Assembly (NCBI RefSeq): GCF_028736175.1
Contig: NZ_CP117880.1
Location: forward strand, 1,550,001-1,614,000
Length of the DNA stretch: 64,000 nucleotides
Direction: 5' to 3'
From: Sphingobacterium oryzagri
Lineage (GTDB): Bacteria; Bacteroidota; Bacteroidia; Sphingobacteriales; Sphingobacteriaceae
The first letter of the stretch is position 1. Each line of letters starts with the position of its first letter. The notes under the pieces were generated by a model. That model was not told where the DNA came from. It worked only from the letters and a program-made list of their open reading frames with translations, and did not search any database. The position numbers and the translations under genes were made by a program. This document shows positions 44,633 through 53,855 of the stretch, one piece after another.

Positions 44633-45295
44633 TTATTCCCGAGTCTCTATGCATCCGTTGCTGGGATTTGCTTGCTGTCTGCGCAAAGCAAGATAGCTGT
44701 TTAGCAACGGTTTGGCCGATTGGCAATCGGTGGTTTTACTAGGCAGTTGATTTACATCCGGATTGTTTTTCGCTGCGCTGCGCAACACATAGTCTTTTTG
44801 CAAACACTGAAACGCTTGGCTTTGCCGAATATAAATGCGTTGCTCCGTGATGTTATCTTGGGTTGATCCGTCGCCGCCAGCTGAATCAAATGCCCAACTT
44901 GTTGCGCGGTTGAATATAAAATAGAGCTGATCGCCTTGAACATAATACTCCTCATCAGCTTCAAAATGACTAAATTCACCATAACGATGCCGGATTAAGA
45001 GCAATTGTCCGTTGTCAGTAAAGTAAGTTACGCGTCCGGTACGCTCATCCTGACAATTGTAATCAAACGTGCTGCTGTCCAACTTTCCTTCATGTAGGTA
45101 AGCCACTGTTTTAGCATAAGCCGTTTGAATCTCTTCTACGCTTGCCGGAGGGTTGACCTGAGAATCTTTAGCTACTTTTCCCGTCAGCGTAGTATCCATG
45201 GAGTTACTATCTGTTGTCTGTGCATTATTTCGTCCATTGCTGCAACCCAATACCACATATATGCTTAGTGCAAAAATAAAAAAATGCTGTTTCAT
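44633..45295 (-). CDS. Hypothetical lipoprotein
   Basis: A 220-residue protein with a clear lipobox (V-V-L-G-C at residues 14-18), then an Asn/Thr/Ser-rich linker of about 25 residues. The body is beta-rich: Q-D-E-R-T-G-R-V-T-Y-F-T-D-N-G-Q-L-L-L-I-R-H-R-Y-G-E-F near residues 82-107, then Y-Y-V-Q-G-D-Q-L-Y-F-I-F-N-R. Four cysteines in the body may form disulfides. I do not recognise a named family. It stands alone. Confidence 0.8.
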   Translation of the reverse strand: MKQHFFIFALSIYVVLGCSNGRNNAQTTDSNSMDTTLTGKVAKDSQVNPPASVEEIQTAYAKTVAYLHEGKLDSSTFDYNCQDERTGRVTYFTDNGQLLLIRHRYGEFSHFEADEEYYVQGDQLYFIFNRATSWAFDSAGGDGSTQDNITEQRIYIRQSQAFQCLQKDYVLRSAAKNNPDVNQLPSKTTDCQSAKPLLNSYLALRRQQANPSNGCIETRE

Positions 45296-45439
45296 CGTAC
45301 AAATTTGTGTAGTATAACGGTCTGCGTGAGCTTTTCGTTTTTCGAATCAAGCTCGCTTCATGTCAAACAGCACATAAAAACGGATTGATCAGGTTTCGTC
45401 AGGACGCGTTGCGGTTTAGAAACTCTACGTATACAACGT

Positions 45440-47830
45440 TTATATCGTTGCCTTTAATCCGAGGGATATATTACGCCCCGGTAAAGGCGCTAAATACTTT
45501 AAGAACGATTGCTGCGGTCGGGCTTCCACATCAAGCAGGTTATTGCCAAATAGATAGCATTCGGTCAGCAATCCGGCAATGTGCAGAATGTAGCCAAAAC
45601 GAGCGCTTAATAAGGTGAATGCTGGCATTGGCGGCTCCGGATTGATGTTTTTACCGAGGTAGCGCTGTTCAAGATAGCGGTCAAACGACAGCTGTAAATT
45701 GATTTTCCTGAGCTGTGCATTGCTGGAAAAACCATACCGACTGGTTGGTAAGTTGGGCATAAAGTCGCCCTCCGCCCATTGGCGCATGCTGTCATCCGCG
45801 ATGTTTTTATTCTTTACCAGGTCGGCGTAAGACGTAATTTCGATAGCGTAGTCCTTTTGCCAACTGTGCTGAAAAGCCAGTTCGGCTTCCCATCCGTTAA
45901 TTTCCGTGTCCGATGCGCGCCACTCCTTAACCAGAAAGCCACCTGATCGAGATATTCCTGTATGCGCCAGGTAAAGGTAATCTGTGAATACACTACGGTA
46001 ATAGGTAGCCGATAGGCGTAAACCGTGAAAACTGATTCCTCCACCCAATTCGTATGATCTGGAAACCTCTTTGTTCAGTCTGTCGTCGCCATTTTCTTCA
46101 ATCATAATCGCAAAATGATCATTTCCAGCATAAAGTTCGTTTACTTCCGGCGCGCGTTCGGCATGACTGTAGCTGGCCTGGAGAAATGCGATCCGACCGA
46201 TAGTGTAATGCAGATCGGCGCTGTATTGGTTAAGTTCAAAGTCCCGCGGCGAGAGGTTTCCACCCGCCAATCCTCGGCTGCGTTTGTACGTTTCCTCGGG
46301 CATTGCTTTTCTCGCTACCCAATCATGCCGATAACCAAGGCGCAAGGAAAGAGGCGATAGCTTGATTTCTTGCAAAGTAAATAGGCCGATTTCCTGGCTG
46401 CTGTTGTTGGGAAGGTAGCGCATAAGGCCGTCGCCCAGCATAGTGTTATACAGGGCGTCGATGCCCGTGGTGCCTGACAGGAATTTCCAGGTTTGCTGCG
46501 TAATTTCTGTCCGTAGAGCATGACGTGTGGAATTAAATTTGTTTAATCTGTAAATCCCGATCAGTTCCCGATCATCTGCGAATTGCGCCATATAGTCCAA
46601 CGTAATCTTAGAAATAACGGTATTTTCCAACATGATGCTTGATGCGAAAAGTAAGCTGTTCGAACGTGATCGCGTATTGATGGGGTCATATTGTAAAGGC
46701 TGTGCAATAGGTTCATGCGTGTGTTTCGGTTTGGTTGATAATGCAAATCCCGGAATGCCAAAGTATCCTTCCATGCCGCGGTATCCTAAGCCGATGTGGT
46801 AATTGTCGCCAAAAAAACTCGTTCCCAGGTTGATGGATCGGCTTTGGGCGTGGCTGTTCGGCATAATTCCCTTTTGTACAGGTGCATAATCGGTAATTCC
46901 TTTGACAACCTCGGTGTAAAAAGGCGTGTTGGGGTCTTGTCCCGGAATATACAGGTCATTTTTTGGATTAGGCACGACCACGCCGCCGATTACTGAATAA
47001 TTCTCGGAAGTATAGAGATCTGCGGCCGTTAAACCCCAGCTCGGATTGTCTAGATTATCCAGCACAAATTGGCTGATGTAGGGATATAGGCTCAGGTTGC
47101 GCGTGATCTCTTTGTCTACATATACCTGGGCCAGCACTTGCGTTAAATGATCGATACTTGGGTCGTAAGCTATTGGCGCTTTGGTATTGCCCGGGATTTT
47201 TAAATTGCCATTTGCTTGATTCATTCCACCGATATGCCAAGCCCAATGCTTACCATCGTTGCCCTGCACATCTAACGCCTGTCGGCTACCGGCATTGGTG
47301 CCTGCTTCGGCGACAATTTTTCCTTGCCATTTTTTCGGTGAGATGCTGGTCGGTATGCTGTTATCTTTTAAGTTGACAGCACCGCCGATAGCTTTTCCAC
47401 CAAATAATACGCTCGCACTGCCTTTGTACACATCCATTCCTAAAAGATTGTCCATATCGACCTGCACATTGATGTTTGGACTGATACCGGAAAGATCGTT
47501 TAGTGCCAAGCCGTTAGCAACAATTTTTACCCGATTACCGCTTAAGCTCCGGATAACAGGCGCGCCGGCATGCGGACCGAAGGACGAATTTTGTATGCCA
47601 GGTATATGGCTCAGCGTTTCGCCTAGCGTAGACGATTGGATATGTTGTAGTTTTTCGGGCGAAATCGTAATTGCTCGATTTGGCGCTTGCGCTATTCCGA
47701 TAGCCGTTACGCTTTGCAACGCAATATTCTTGATTGAATCTCGCGCGGCTTGTGGTTGTGCCACGCTTAATTCCACAGTGGACAGGAGTGTGAATGCCGC
47801 ACAAAGCGGTACGAAAAATGAAGAAAACAT
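45440..47830 (-). CDS. TonB-dependent receptor, ZnuD-like
   Basis: A 796-residue outer membrane receptor with signal peptide (M-F-S-S-F-F ... S-V-A-Q). The plug domain (about residues 55-170) has A-P-V-I-R-S-L-S-G-N-R-V-K-I-V-A-N-G and V-D-M-D-N-L-L-G-M-D-V-Y-K-G-S-A-S-V-L-F-G-G-K-A-I-G-G-A-V-N, which match the arrangement in the zinc receptor ZnuD. A loop F-G-I-P-G-F-A-L followed by K-H-T-H-E-P is at the place of the His-rich zinc-capturing loop of ZnuD, though with fewer His. The barrel ends in L-G-L-K-A-T-I. It probably imports zinc or another metal. It is divergent from a lipoprotein gene across a palindrome shared by both promoters. Confidence 0.88.
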   Translation of the reverse strand: MFSSFFVPLCAAFTLLSTVELSVAQPQAARDSIKNIALQSVTAIGIAQAPNRAITISPEKLQHIQSSTLGETLSHIPGIQNSSFGPHAGAPVIRSLSGNRVKIVANGLALNDLSGISPNINVQVDMDNLLGMDVYKGSASVLFGGKAIGGAVNLKDNSIPTSISPKKWQGKIVAEAGTNAGSRQALDVQGNDGKHWAWHIGGMNQANGNLKIPGNTKAPIAYDPSIDHLTQVLAQVYVDKEITRNLSLYPYISQFVLDNLDNPSWGLTAADLYTSENYSVIGGVVVPNPKNDLYIPGQDPNTPFYTEVVKGITDYAPVQKGIMPNSHAQSRSINLGTSFFGDNYHIGLGYRGMEGYFGIPGFALSTKPKHTHEPIAQPLQYDPINTRSRSNSLLFASSIMLENTVISKITLDYMAQFADDRELIGIYRLNKFNSTRHALRTEITQQTWKFLSGTTGIDALYNTMLGDGLMRYLPNNSSQEIGLFTLQEIKLSPLSLRLGYRHDWVARKAMPEETYKRSRGLAGGNLSPRDFELNQYSADLHYTIGRIAFLQASYSHAERAPEVNELYAGNDHFAIMIEENGDDRLNKEVSRSYELGGGISFHGLRLSATYYRSVFTDYLYLAHTGISRSGGFLVKEWRASDTEINGWEAELAFQHSWQKDYAIEITSYADLVKNKNIADDSMRQWAEGDFMPNLPTSRYGFSSNAQLRKINLQLSFDRYLEQRYLGKNINPEPPMPAFTLLSARFGYILHIAGLLTECYLFGNNLLDVEARPQQSFLKYLAPLPGRNISLGLKATI

Positions 47831-47868
47831 AAGATGTTTTGTTGTTAAGCTGTGTTTTGTTTGTGCGG

Positions 47869-47933
47869 CAAAAATAAAAAACATTTTCTAAATGCAATAA
47901 TGTTGCAATAAATAAATTATCTGTTTACCTTCG
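47869..47933. promoter_or_regulatory. Divergent promoters sharing one palindromic operator
   Basis: The palindrome TGCAA-TAATG-TTGCA is at 47893-47907. Its left arm provides the minus-strand -33 TTG (47895-47897), with a -7 TATTTTTG at 47869-47876, 18 bases away, for the TonB receptor. Its right arm provides the plus-strand -33 TTG (47903-47905), with TACCTTCG at 47926-47933, 20 bases away, for the lipoprotein gene. A dimeric regulator bound here would block both. A Zur-like repressor is the natural candidate given the ZnuD-like receptor; that is inference. Confidence 0.6.
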
Positions 47934-47949
47934 TCAAAAAATTATTGGA

Positions 47950-49026
47950 ATGATGAAGAATTACAGAAAAAAAATGATTGGCTTTATGCCTGTGATTGTT
48001 GTGCTTTTATCGCTTGGCGCTTGTCAAAAGCAGCAAGATGAAGCACCGTTGGAACAAGTATCGCTGGCTTTACCAGCCAGCGTGGAGTTACGTTACGGAC
48101 AGGAAACTGATCTCGCTTTGCCCGCCGCATTACGCACCCAATCGGAGACGCAGTTTGCTTTGGAATTCGATGAAACGGAAAATGTGCAGACCAGCGGTCA
48201 GACTCGCTTACGTGAACAATTAGCTGCCGCCGTAACGGTAGATCGGGATGCCGGGCACATTCATATACGTAGCGCAGCTTTATATCCCAATGGCGCTGTC
48301 TCTTCGATCAGTCAAGCTAAAATACCGACGCAATACAAGGTAACCGTCGTGGCACGTACATCACGCGGAGAGGTCGGCAGGCAGACTGTCGCGCTGACCA
48401 TAACGCCGGCTGCGATGCAAATCAGTGGCGTGGATAACGCACAGCCAATTCCGTCAGCTTACGTGTTGTATAGCGATCAAGCAACTTCTTTTGAGTTGAC
48501 AGCAAGTGATCAAGATCTGCGTGCGACGAAATGGTTTTTGCCTGGTCCGCTCGATCCGGCCATCTCCTTATCCGGAAATAAGATTCAGTTTTCTGCACAG
48601 GCTGGTGATCCTAAAAAAGCAGAAGAACGTACTTATAATCTCGCGCCAGCACTTCAAAAAGATGGGTTTACTATTGCGTCGACAAATTTCAGGGTAACAT
48701 TGGTTCCGCAAATCAGGTTTTTATATGGTGTTTACTCGGTTGTAGACTGGAGCTTTAGACGTCTTTCTTTGGAAAACGGCTTTAGATCGGAGCCTGCGAC
48801 GTTAATTCCGGAAAACTATAAGTCGACGTTCAAATTGGTGTCTATTGCAAAAGATGGAAAAGCGTATACCGACACGAACGGTTTATTTAGTGTGGAGGAG
48901 CAAACAGGCCGTGTTTCTTTTCGCCCACATACCGATTTAAAAGCTGGCCAGTACGTACTATCCGTGAAAGCTATAACCACTATAGGACTGGAATTGTCCA
49001 CGACATTTACCTTAGCGTTGGAATAG
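47950..49026 (+). CDS. Hypothetical lipoprotein with Ig-like domains
   Basis: A 358-residue protein with lipobox L-G-A-C near residue 25 and a beta-sandwich-rich body in two or three parts. S-L-A-L-P-A-S-V-E-L-R-Y-G-Q-E (about 36-50), Y-K-V-T-V-V-A-R-T-S-R-G-E-V-G-R-Q-T-V-A-L-T-I (about 129-151) and the C-terminal G-Q-Y-V-L-S-V-K-A-I-T-T-I-G-L-E-L-S-T-T-F-T are cadherin/Ig-like strand pairs. It resembles surface lipoproteins that partner TonB receptors, but no named family is certain. It is transcribed divergently from the ZnuD-like receptor and probably co-regulated with it. Two nearby ATGs give a one-residue ambiguity. Confidence 0.8.
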   Translation: MMKNYRKKMIGFMPVIVVLLSLGACQKQQDEAPLEQVSLALPASVELRYGQETDLALPAALRTQSETQFALEFDETENVQTSGQTRLREQLAAAVTVDRDAGHIHIRSAALYPNGAVSSISQAKIPTQYKVTVVARTSRGEVGRQTVALTITPAAMQISGVDNAQPIPSAYVLYSDQATSFELTASDQDLRATKWFLPGPLDPAISLSGNKIQFSAQAGDPKKAEERTYNLAPALQKDGFTIASTNFRVTLVPQIRFLYGVYSVVDWSFRRLSLENGFRSEPATLIPENYKSTFKLVSIAKDGKAYTDTNGLFSVEEQTGRVSFRPHTDLKAGQYVLSVKAITTIGLELSTTFTLALE

Positions 49027-49102
49027 CCTTGTCGCTTGGTATTGTTGGAAAAGTGAGAGGACTTATTGCCTAACCAATACGAATTACTTTTCCGACAGTT
49101 CC

Positions 49103-49138
49103 GTTCAGCTTTGGAGACAAAGCTGAACTTTCTTTTGT
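49103..49138 (+). terminator. Rho-independent terminator
   Basis: GTTCAGCTTTG / CAAAGCTGAAC with loop GAGA is followed by TTTCTTTTG. It lies about 75 bases after the lipoprotein gene. Confidence 0.85.
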
Positions 49139-49262
49139 TGTACAATGGCCATTATATGGAACTGTATGAAAACAGCATGTTCCGAAAATTATTTGCGACA
49201 GATAAGCCGATGTTAACGAATTGTTTTTATACGGTAATAAAAAGAATTTTGGCCTTTTTTTG

Positions 49263-49296
49263 TTGCGCGGTATTTTCTAAATAATGTTTACCTTTG
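49263..49296 (+). promoter_or_regulatory. purF promoter
   Basis: TTG at 49263-49265 and TACCTTTG at 49289-49296 (23-base spacing) match the Bacteroidota sigma consensus. The start would be near 49303, giving a leader of only about 11 bases before the ATG at 49314. Confidence 0.6.
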
Positions 49297-49313
49297 CAGC
49301 ATCAATTCAAGCT

Positions 49314-51224
49314 ATGAGTGACGCTATAAAACATGAGTGCGGTATAGCACTCGTTCGATTACTGAAACCCCTATCTTATTATCAGGAAAAATACGGTACG
49401 CCCTATTACGGCATCAATAAGTTGTATCTTCTCATGGAGAAACAGCATAATCGAGGCCAAGATGGTGCCGGTATTGCGACGATCAAATTCGACGTGAAAC
49501 CTGGCAATCGTTACATTTCTCGTTACCGGGCGATGGGGTCTACGGCGGTTGCCGATATTTTCGAATACGTGCAGAAAAAATTTGCCGCAGTAAATAAAGC
49601 TTATCCGGTAGAATCTAAGGATACCGAATGGTTAAAAGAGCATGTGAGCTTTACGGGCGAAGTGCTTTTGGGACATTTACGTTACGGTACGCACGGAAAA
49701 AACAGTATCGAAAGCTGTCACCCTTTTCTGCGCCAAAATAACTGGATGACTCGTAACCTGGTTGTTGCAGGAAACTTTAATATGACCAACGTCGACGAAT
49801 TGTTACAACAATTGTACGAACTTGGCCAGCATCCAAAAGAGCAAGCCGACACGGTGACGGTATTGGAAAAAATTGGCCATTTTCTGGACGATGAAAACCA
49901 GGAGCTCTTCGATCAATTCAAGAAAGAAGGATTCTCTAATGTAGAGATCAGTGCGCAGATTGCTAAAAATCTTGACGTAGCTAAGATCTTGACTCGCTCT
50001 GCAAAAACTTGGGATGGTGGTTACACCATTGCCGGTATTTTCGGTCATGGAGATGCCTTCGTGATGCGTGACCCTGCAGGTATACGCCCGGCATTTTATT
50101 ACCAAGATGAGGAGGTGTTGGTGGTCGCGTCAGAGCGCCCAGTGATCCAAACAGCGTTTAACGTGCCATTGGGAGCTGTTAAAGAAATTAAACCGGGCCA
50201 CGCCTTGATTGCTAAAAAAGACGGTACGATTATCGAAGAGATGTTTCGTCAACCTGCCGAGCAGAAATCCTGTTCTTTTGAGCGTATTTACTTCTCGAGA
50301 GGATCAGACGCCGATATTTATAAAGAGCGTAAGGAGTTAGGTCGTTTACTGTGTCCGCAGATTTTGCAGGCTGTAGATAGCGATATTAAAAATACGGTGT
50401 TCTCGTTTATCCCGAATACGGCAGAAGTATCGTATTACGGCGTAATGGAGGGGATCAATACCTATGTGCGCAACTACCAAAAAGATGTGCTGTTGAAAAG
50501 AGCCGATAAGATTTCAGATTTGGAATTGGAGGATATGATCAATATCACGCCACGTTTTGAAAAGCTGAACGTGAAGGACGCTAAATTACGCACCTTTATT
50601 ACGCAAGATGCGGATCGTACCGATATGGTGCAACATGTGTATGATACCACCTACGGTATTGTGCAGGATCACCAGGATACTATTGTGGCAATCGATGACT
50701 CTATCGTGCGCGGTACGACATTAAAGCAGAGTATATTGACTATTCTGGATCGCTTGAATCCGAAAAAAATTGTGATTGTATCGTCTGCACCGCAAATTCG
50801 TTATCCAGACTGTTACGGGATTGATATGTCCAGAATGGGCGAATTTGTTGCCTTCGAAGCAGCGATTTCACTATTGAAACAAAAGGGTTTAGCGCATGTG
50901 GTGGATGAGGTTTACCAAAAATGTTTGGCTTCTATCACGAAGCCGAAAGATGAAGTGGAAAACTACGTCAAGGCCATCTATGAACCGTTTACTGATGTAG
51001 AGATTTCTGCTGAGATCGCGCGGATTATTCGCCCACACAATTTAAACGCCGAGTTGGAAGTTGTTTACCAAGCGCTTGATAATTTGCACAAGGCTTGTCC
51101 TAATCACTCCGGCGATTGGTATTTCTCCGGCGATTATCCTACACCTGGTGGAAATAAAGTCGTTAATAAAGCTTTTATGAACTGGGTAGAAGGTAAAAAC
51201 GTCCGGGCTTATTTTAGTAATTAG
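49314..51224 (+). CDS. purF: Amidophosphoribosyltransferase
   Basis: A 636-residue enzyme of the long Bacteroidota type. The N-terminal nucleophile Cys follows an eight-residue propeptide (M-S-D-A-I-K-H-E before C-G-I-A-L) that is removed during maturation. The glutaminase domain shows N-R-G-Q-D-G-A-G-I-A and G-H-L-R-Y-G-T-H-G. The phosphoribosyltransferase motif is in T-I-V-A-I-D-D-S-I-V-R-G-T-T-L-K (about residues 459-474). It makes phosphoribosylamine, the first step of purine synthesis. It exceeds the E. coli enzyme by about 130 residues, mainly through inserts and a C-terminal extension. The in-frame ATG at 49284 lies in the promoter, so 49314 is the start. Confidence 0.94.
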   Translation: MSDAIKHECGIALVRLLKPLSYYQEKYGTPYYGINKLYLLMEKQHNRGQDGAGIATIKFDVKPGNRYISRYRAMGSTAVADIFEYVQKKFAAVNKAYPVESKDTEWLKEHVSFTGEVLLGHLRYGTHGKNSIESCHPFLRQNNWMTRNLVVAGNFNMTNVDELLQQLYELGQHPKEQADTVTVLEKIGHFLDDENQELFDQFKKEGFSNVEISAQIAKNLDVAKILTRSAKTWDGGYTIAGIFGHGDAFVMRDPAGIRPAFYYQDEEVLVVASERPVIQTAFNVPLGAVKEIKPGHALIAKKDGTIIEEMFRQPAEQKSCSFERIYFSRGSDADIYKERKELGRLLCPQILQAVDSDIKNTVFSFIPNTAEVSYYGVMEGINTYVRNYQKDVLLKRADKISDLELEDMINITPRFEKLNVKDAKLRTFITQDADRTDMVQHVYDTTYGIVQDHQDTIVAIDDSIVRGTTLKQSILTILDRLNPKKIVIVSSAPQIRYPDCYGIDMSRMGEFVAFEAAISLLKQKGLAHVVDEVYQKCLASITKPKDEVENYVKAIYEPFTDVEISAEIARIIRPHNLNAELEVVYQALDNLHKACPNHSGDWYFSGDYPTPGGNKVVNKAFMNWVEGKNVRAYFSN

Positions 51225-51285
51225 TATCTATTCGTAAGGAGTACTGCGTAGTTCGTACTGCGTCCCTTTACAATATTATGCATAA

Positions 51286-51337
51286 ACAAGAGGAGTGAAG
51301 TGTCGTTTTTTGGAACGCATTTCACTCCTTGTCTTTT
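51286..51337 (+). terminator. Rho-independent terminator of purF
   Basis: AGGAGTGAA / TTTCACTCCT forms the main stem with outer ACAAG / TTGT pairs and a following T-rich stretch. Just upstream is a short direct repeat, GTACTGCGT (51241 and 51255). Confidence 0.78.
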
Positions 51338-51386
51338 AAGGATGAGATTCATCCACGCATCTCTCTACTTTTTTTAATTTTTACTT

Positions 51387-51415
51387 TTGCTTTTTTACTT
51401 TATTTCTTATCTTTG
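51387..51415 (+). promoter_or_regulatory. rplU-rpmA promoter
   Basis: TTG at 51387-51389 (inside CTTTTGC) and TATCTTTG at 51408-51415, spacing 18, are a near-perfect Bacteroidota vegetative promoter. The start would be near 51422, 29 bases before rplU. Confidence 0.75.
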
Positions 51416-51450
51416 CAGCTCATTAAATATTAACAATATACTATATAACA

Positions 51451-51762
51451 ATGTACGCAATAGTAAATATAGCAGGACAGCAATTCAAAGTTGCTAAAGA
51501 CCAATACCTTTTTGTACACCGCTTACAAGGAGACGAAGGCGCTAGTATTGAATTTGACAATGTATTGTTAGCAGAAGACGGTGGTAAATTTACTGTAGGT
51601 ACACCAAGTATCTCAGGCGCTAAAGTTTCGGCTACTATTTTGTCTCATTTGAAAGGTGATAAAGTTATCGTTTTCAAAAAGAAACGTCGTAAAGGCTACA
51701 AAAAGAAAAACGGTCACCGTCAACAATTCACTAAAATCCAGATCACTGGTATCAGTTTATAA
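51451..51762 (+). CDS. rplU: 50S ribosomal protein L21
   Basis: A 103-residue protein, full length for L21. It begins [16 protein letters not shown] and contains [10 protein letters not shown] and the basic stretch [17 protein letters not shown]. It binds 23S rRNA in the large subunit. It is followed 49 bases later by rpmA, the classical order. Confidence 0.98.
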   Translation: MYAIVNIAGQQFKVAKDQYLFVHRLQGDEGASIEFDNVLLAEDGGKFTVGTPSISGAKVSATILSHLKGDKVIVFKKKRRKGYKKKNGHRQQFTKIQITGISL

Positions 51763-51811
51763 TCGAGTTTTTAATCTGACTTTTTAACGAGTCATAAATT
51801 AGGATAAAGAA

Positions 51812-52081
51812 ATGGCACATAAAAAAGGTGCGGGTAGTTCCAAGAACGGCCGTGAGTCACATAGCAAGAGATTAGGTATTAAGATTTTCGGTGGTCAACT
51901 AGCTATTGCTGGTAACATCATCGTTCGTCAACGTGGTACATTACACAACCCTGACGCTAATGTTGGCGTTGGTAAAGACCATACATTATATGCGTTGGTT
52001 GACGGTACTGTTGTTTTCCGTAAGAAAGCAAACAATAAATCTTATGTATCCATAGTTCCTCTCCCTGCTGAGCAAAACTAA
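51812..52081 (+). CDS. rpmA: 50S ribosomal protein L27
   Basis: An 89-residue protein starting [22 protein letters not shown], the conserved N-terminus that reaches the peptidyl-transferase centre. There is no N-terminal extension of the Staphylococcus type that needs cleavage. It ends the two-gene ribosomal operon. Confidence 0.98.
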   Translation: MAHKKGAGSSKNGRESHSKRLGIKIFGGQLAIAGNIIVRQRGTLHNPDANVGVGKDHTLYALVDGTVVFRKKANNKSYVSIVPLPAEQN

Positions 52082-52106
52082 TAAGGTTTATACCTAAAAA
52101 ATTTAA

Positions 52107-52138
52107 GACCGTGAAGATATACTTCACGGTTTTTTTGT
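52107..52138 (+). terminator. Rho-independent terminator of rplU-rpmA
   Basis: ACCGTGAAG / CTTCACGGT with loop ATATA is followed by a run of seven T. Confidence 0.9.
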
Positions 52139-52380
52139 TTTATATGATGTGGATTGTTATGTAGGTGAAGTAAAGGAATAAGCTAATCTCCCTGGAGAGG
52201 ATGAAGTTATCAAAAGTTTATTTTTATTTTCCTTGTGTACTGCTGTACGCTGTGGAAGATAGCGCCGAACAGATTTGCCGCTGCAGGGCTTATTCTAAAT
52301 GGTTACTAAAAAATAGCACCGTTCGCATAAAGAGGGATTAAAAAAATAATTTATTACACTTAGCGCAATAAGCCTAATGT

Positions 52381-52572
52381 TTACGCTTGACTCTTCATCT
52401 GGCGTGTTCCCCGCATATACAAATATATACCCATTAAAAATACCGGAAAGCAAGCATATAAAAAGTATGATTTTATGCTCATCGCATGTGTTGCCGATGC
52501 TCCGAATTGCGCCAGGTAAGTAAAACATAAGACGAAACTTAGCGCGATAAGTGATTTTCCGAGTGTATTCAT
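52381..52572 (-). CDS. Small two-helix membrane protein, unknown
   Basis: A 63-residue protein with two hydrophobic segments (S-L-I-A-L-S-F-V-L-C-F-T-Y-L-A near residues 7-21 and Y-F-L-Y-A-C-F-P-V-F-L-M-G-I-Y-L-Y near residues 36-52) and a basic C-terminus. I do not recognise it. The start at 52572 has no extra residues before the first segment; the frame to 52626 is less likely. An overlapping ORF on another frame (52295-52528) is considered spurious. Confidence 0.55.
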   Translation of the reverse strand: MNTLGKSLIALSFVLCFTYLAQFGASATHAMSIKSYFLYACFPVFLMGIYLYMRGTRQMKSQA

Positions 52573-52938
52573 CTTTTTATAAGTTTTATTTTTATGTAAT
52601 TTACTGAAAAGGGGTAGTTTTCGCAAAGTTGTTTTGTGAACTCTCTTCCTATTTTCGCTTCGTGCGGTTTTTTTGGCATATTTTGTTTGACAATTGGTGC
52701 TTTGAGTCGATTATTGTTCTATGTCTATAGATTTTGCGTGAATATTATAGCGTTTTGGATGGGTTGCTGCGTGTTTATACGGTTTTTGCTCGTTTTTGTA
52801 TTCTCACTTATATTCCTTTGCAATTTCGATCGATAATCCATTGTACCTAGCGGAACAAATAAGTATCTTTAATAGGGGAATAAGTACGACTGAAAACTGA
52901 TAGGATTTAACACCGATATTTGCTGAGTTTTGCCGAAG
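52573..52938. other. T-rich gene-free stretch
   Basis: No supportable gene. A 66-codon plus-strand ORF (52636-52836) is open but consists of T-rich hydrophobic codons with no start context. A TATCTTTA box at 52864-52871 could serve the following gene. Base composition is lower in GC than the flanking operons. Confidence 0.4.
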
Positions 52939-53409
52939 ATGAAAAACAAGACTACCATAAAACTACCGTTAACGGACATCGAAAAAGCAAATTTGAGAAA
53001 GAACAAAATCAAAATTGCAGACCTTCTCGATTTCGCGACAGACGAATTAGGAATGTTGCTAAATGTTACAACGGAACGAGCCAAAGAAATTTATGCGTTA
53101 GCAGAATTTCAAACCGTTCCGTCAATCGGAATAAAATTTGCCGAAGACCTTGTCTTTTTAGGATATCATGCACTCAAAGAATTGAAATATCATGACGGTG
53201 CAAAACTTACAGACGAATACGAACAGAAAAAAGGTTATTGGGTTGACCCTTGCGTTGAAGACCAATTTATATTAGTCGTATATGTTGCAAACACCAACGA
53301 TACGAAGAAAACATGGTGGGACTTTACCGAAGAACGTAAAAAGTTTCGCACGGAAAATGGTTATCCGAAAAGCAGACCTGAAAAAGCCTGGTTTGAAACA
53401 TCAGCATAG
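52939..53409 (+). CDS. Cdd1-like helix-hairpin-helix protein (pathogenicity-locus family)
   Basis: A 156-residue protein. The middle fits the Cdd1 / 'Pathogenicity locus' family: Q-T-V-P-S-I-G-I-K-F-A-E-D-L-V-F-L-G (about residues 55-72), a helix-hairpin-helix, followed by L-K-E-L-K-Y-H-D-G and the family block D-P-C-V-E-D-Q-F (about 97-104). The N-terminal 45 residues are a helical extension rich in Lys, and the C-terminus is charged. Such proteins probably bind DNA. Codons are more A/T-rich than neighbours, and the gene stands between gene-free stretches, which hints at later acquisition. Confidence 0.75.
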   Translation: MKNKTTIKLPLTDIEKANLRKNKIKIADLLDFATDELGMLLNVTTERAKEIYALAEFQTVPSIGIKFAEDLVFLGYHALKELKYHDGAKLTDEYEQKKGYWVDPCVEDQFILVVYVANTNDTKKTWWDFTEERKKFRTENGYPKSRPEKAWFETSA

Positions 53410-53855
53410 GCAGGTAAAAACAAAAAATAGCGGTTAACGCGGGCTTATGGTTAGCCGAAGTCGTAAGAAAGCCTAGCAAAGCAATCCAGCCATTTACTAC
53501 TCTTCACCTAATTTTCGTGTTTTTAGAACGTAAATCGTCTGTATTTTTCGATCAAAATCTGTTTAAATAAAGAGTATTTCTCCACGCAGCTGCGAGGTTC
53601 CTATCCATACGTCAACTTGTTAAAAGTCATTACAGCCGGGCGGCGTATGATAGCGATAATATGTAATTATTTAAAGAAAGGGTCACTATTTACCTGGTAA
53701 AGCCTGTGTCATATTCCAAATCAACACGATTGTTACTTCAATTATAAATTGGTTTCGTTTACATTTGTTGTAACACATGATAACTGCTAGTCGAGAGATG
53801 CAACACCTCGCATCATTTGACTAATGCTGAATTGGATCTTGAAAAAGTAATTTCC
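53410..53855. other. Gene-free stretch upstream of the redox operon
   Basis: No supportable ORF. At 53430-53470 a G/C-richer segment with GGCTTATGGTTAGCC-type pairing follows the Cdd1-like gene, looking different from the surrounding AT-rich sequence. A TACATTTG box at 53760-53767 fits the -7 consensus and would start the operon at about 53774, but the nearest good TTG is 27 bases away. No palindromic operator was recognised. Confidence 0.4.

Noticed and set aside
52636..52836. 66-codon hydrophobic plus-strand ORF
   Set aside because: T-rich composition gives Phe/Leu/Cys/Val codons by chance; there is no start context and no neighbour link.
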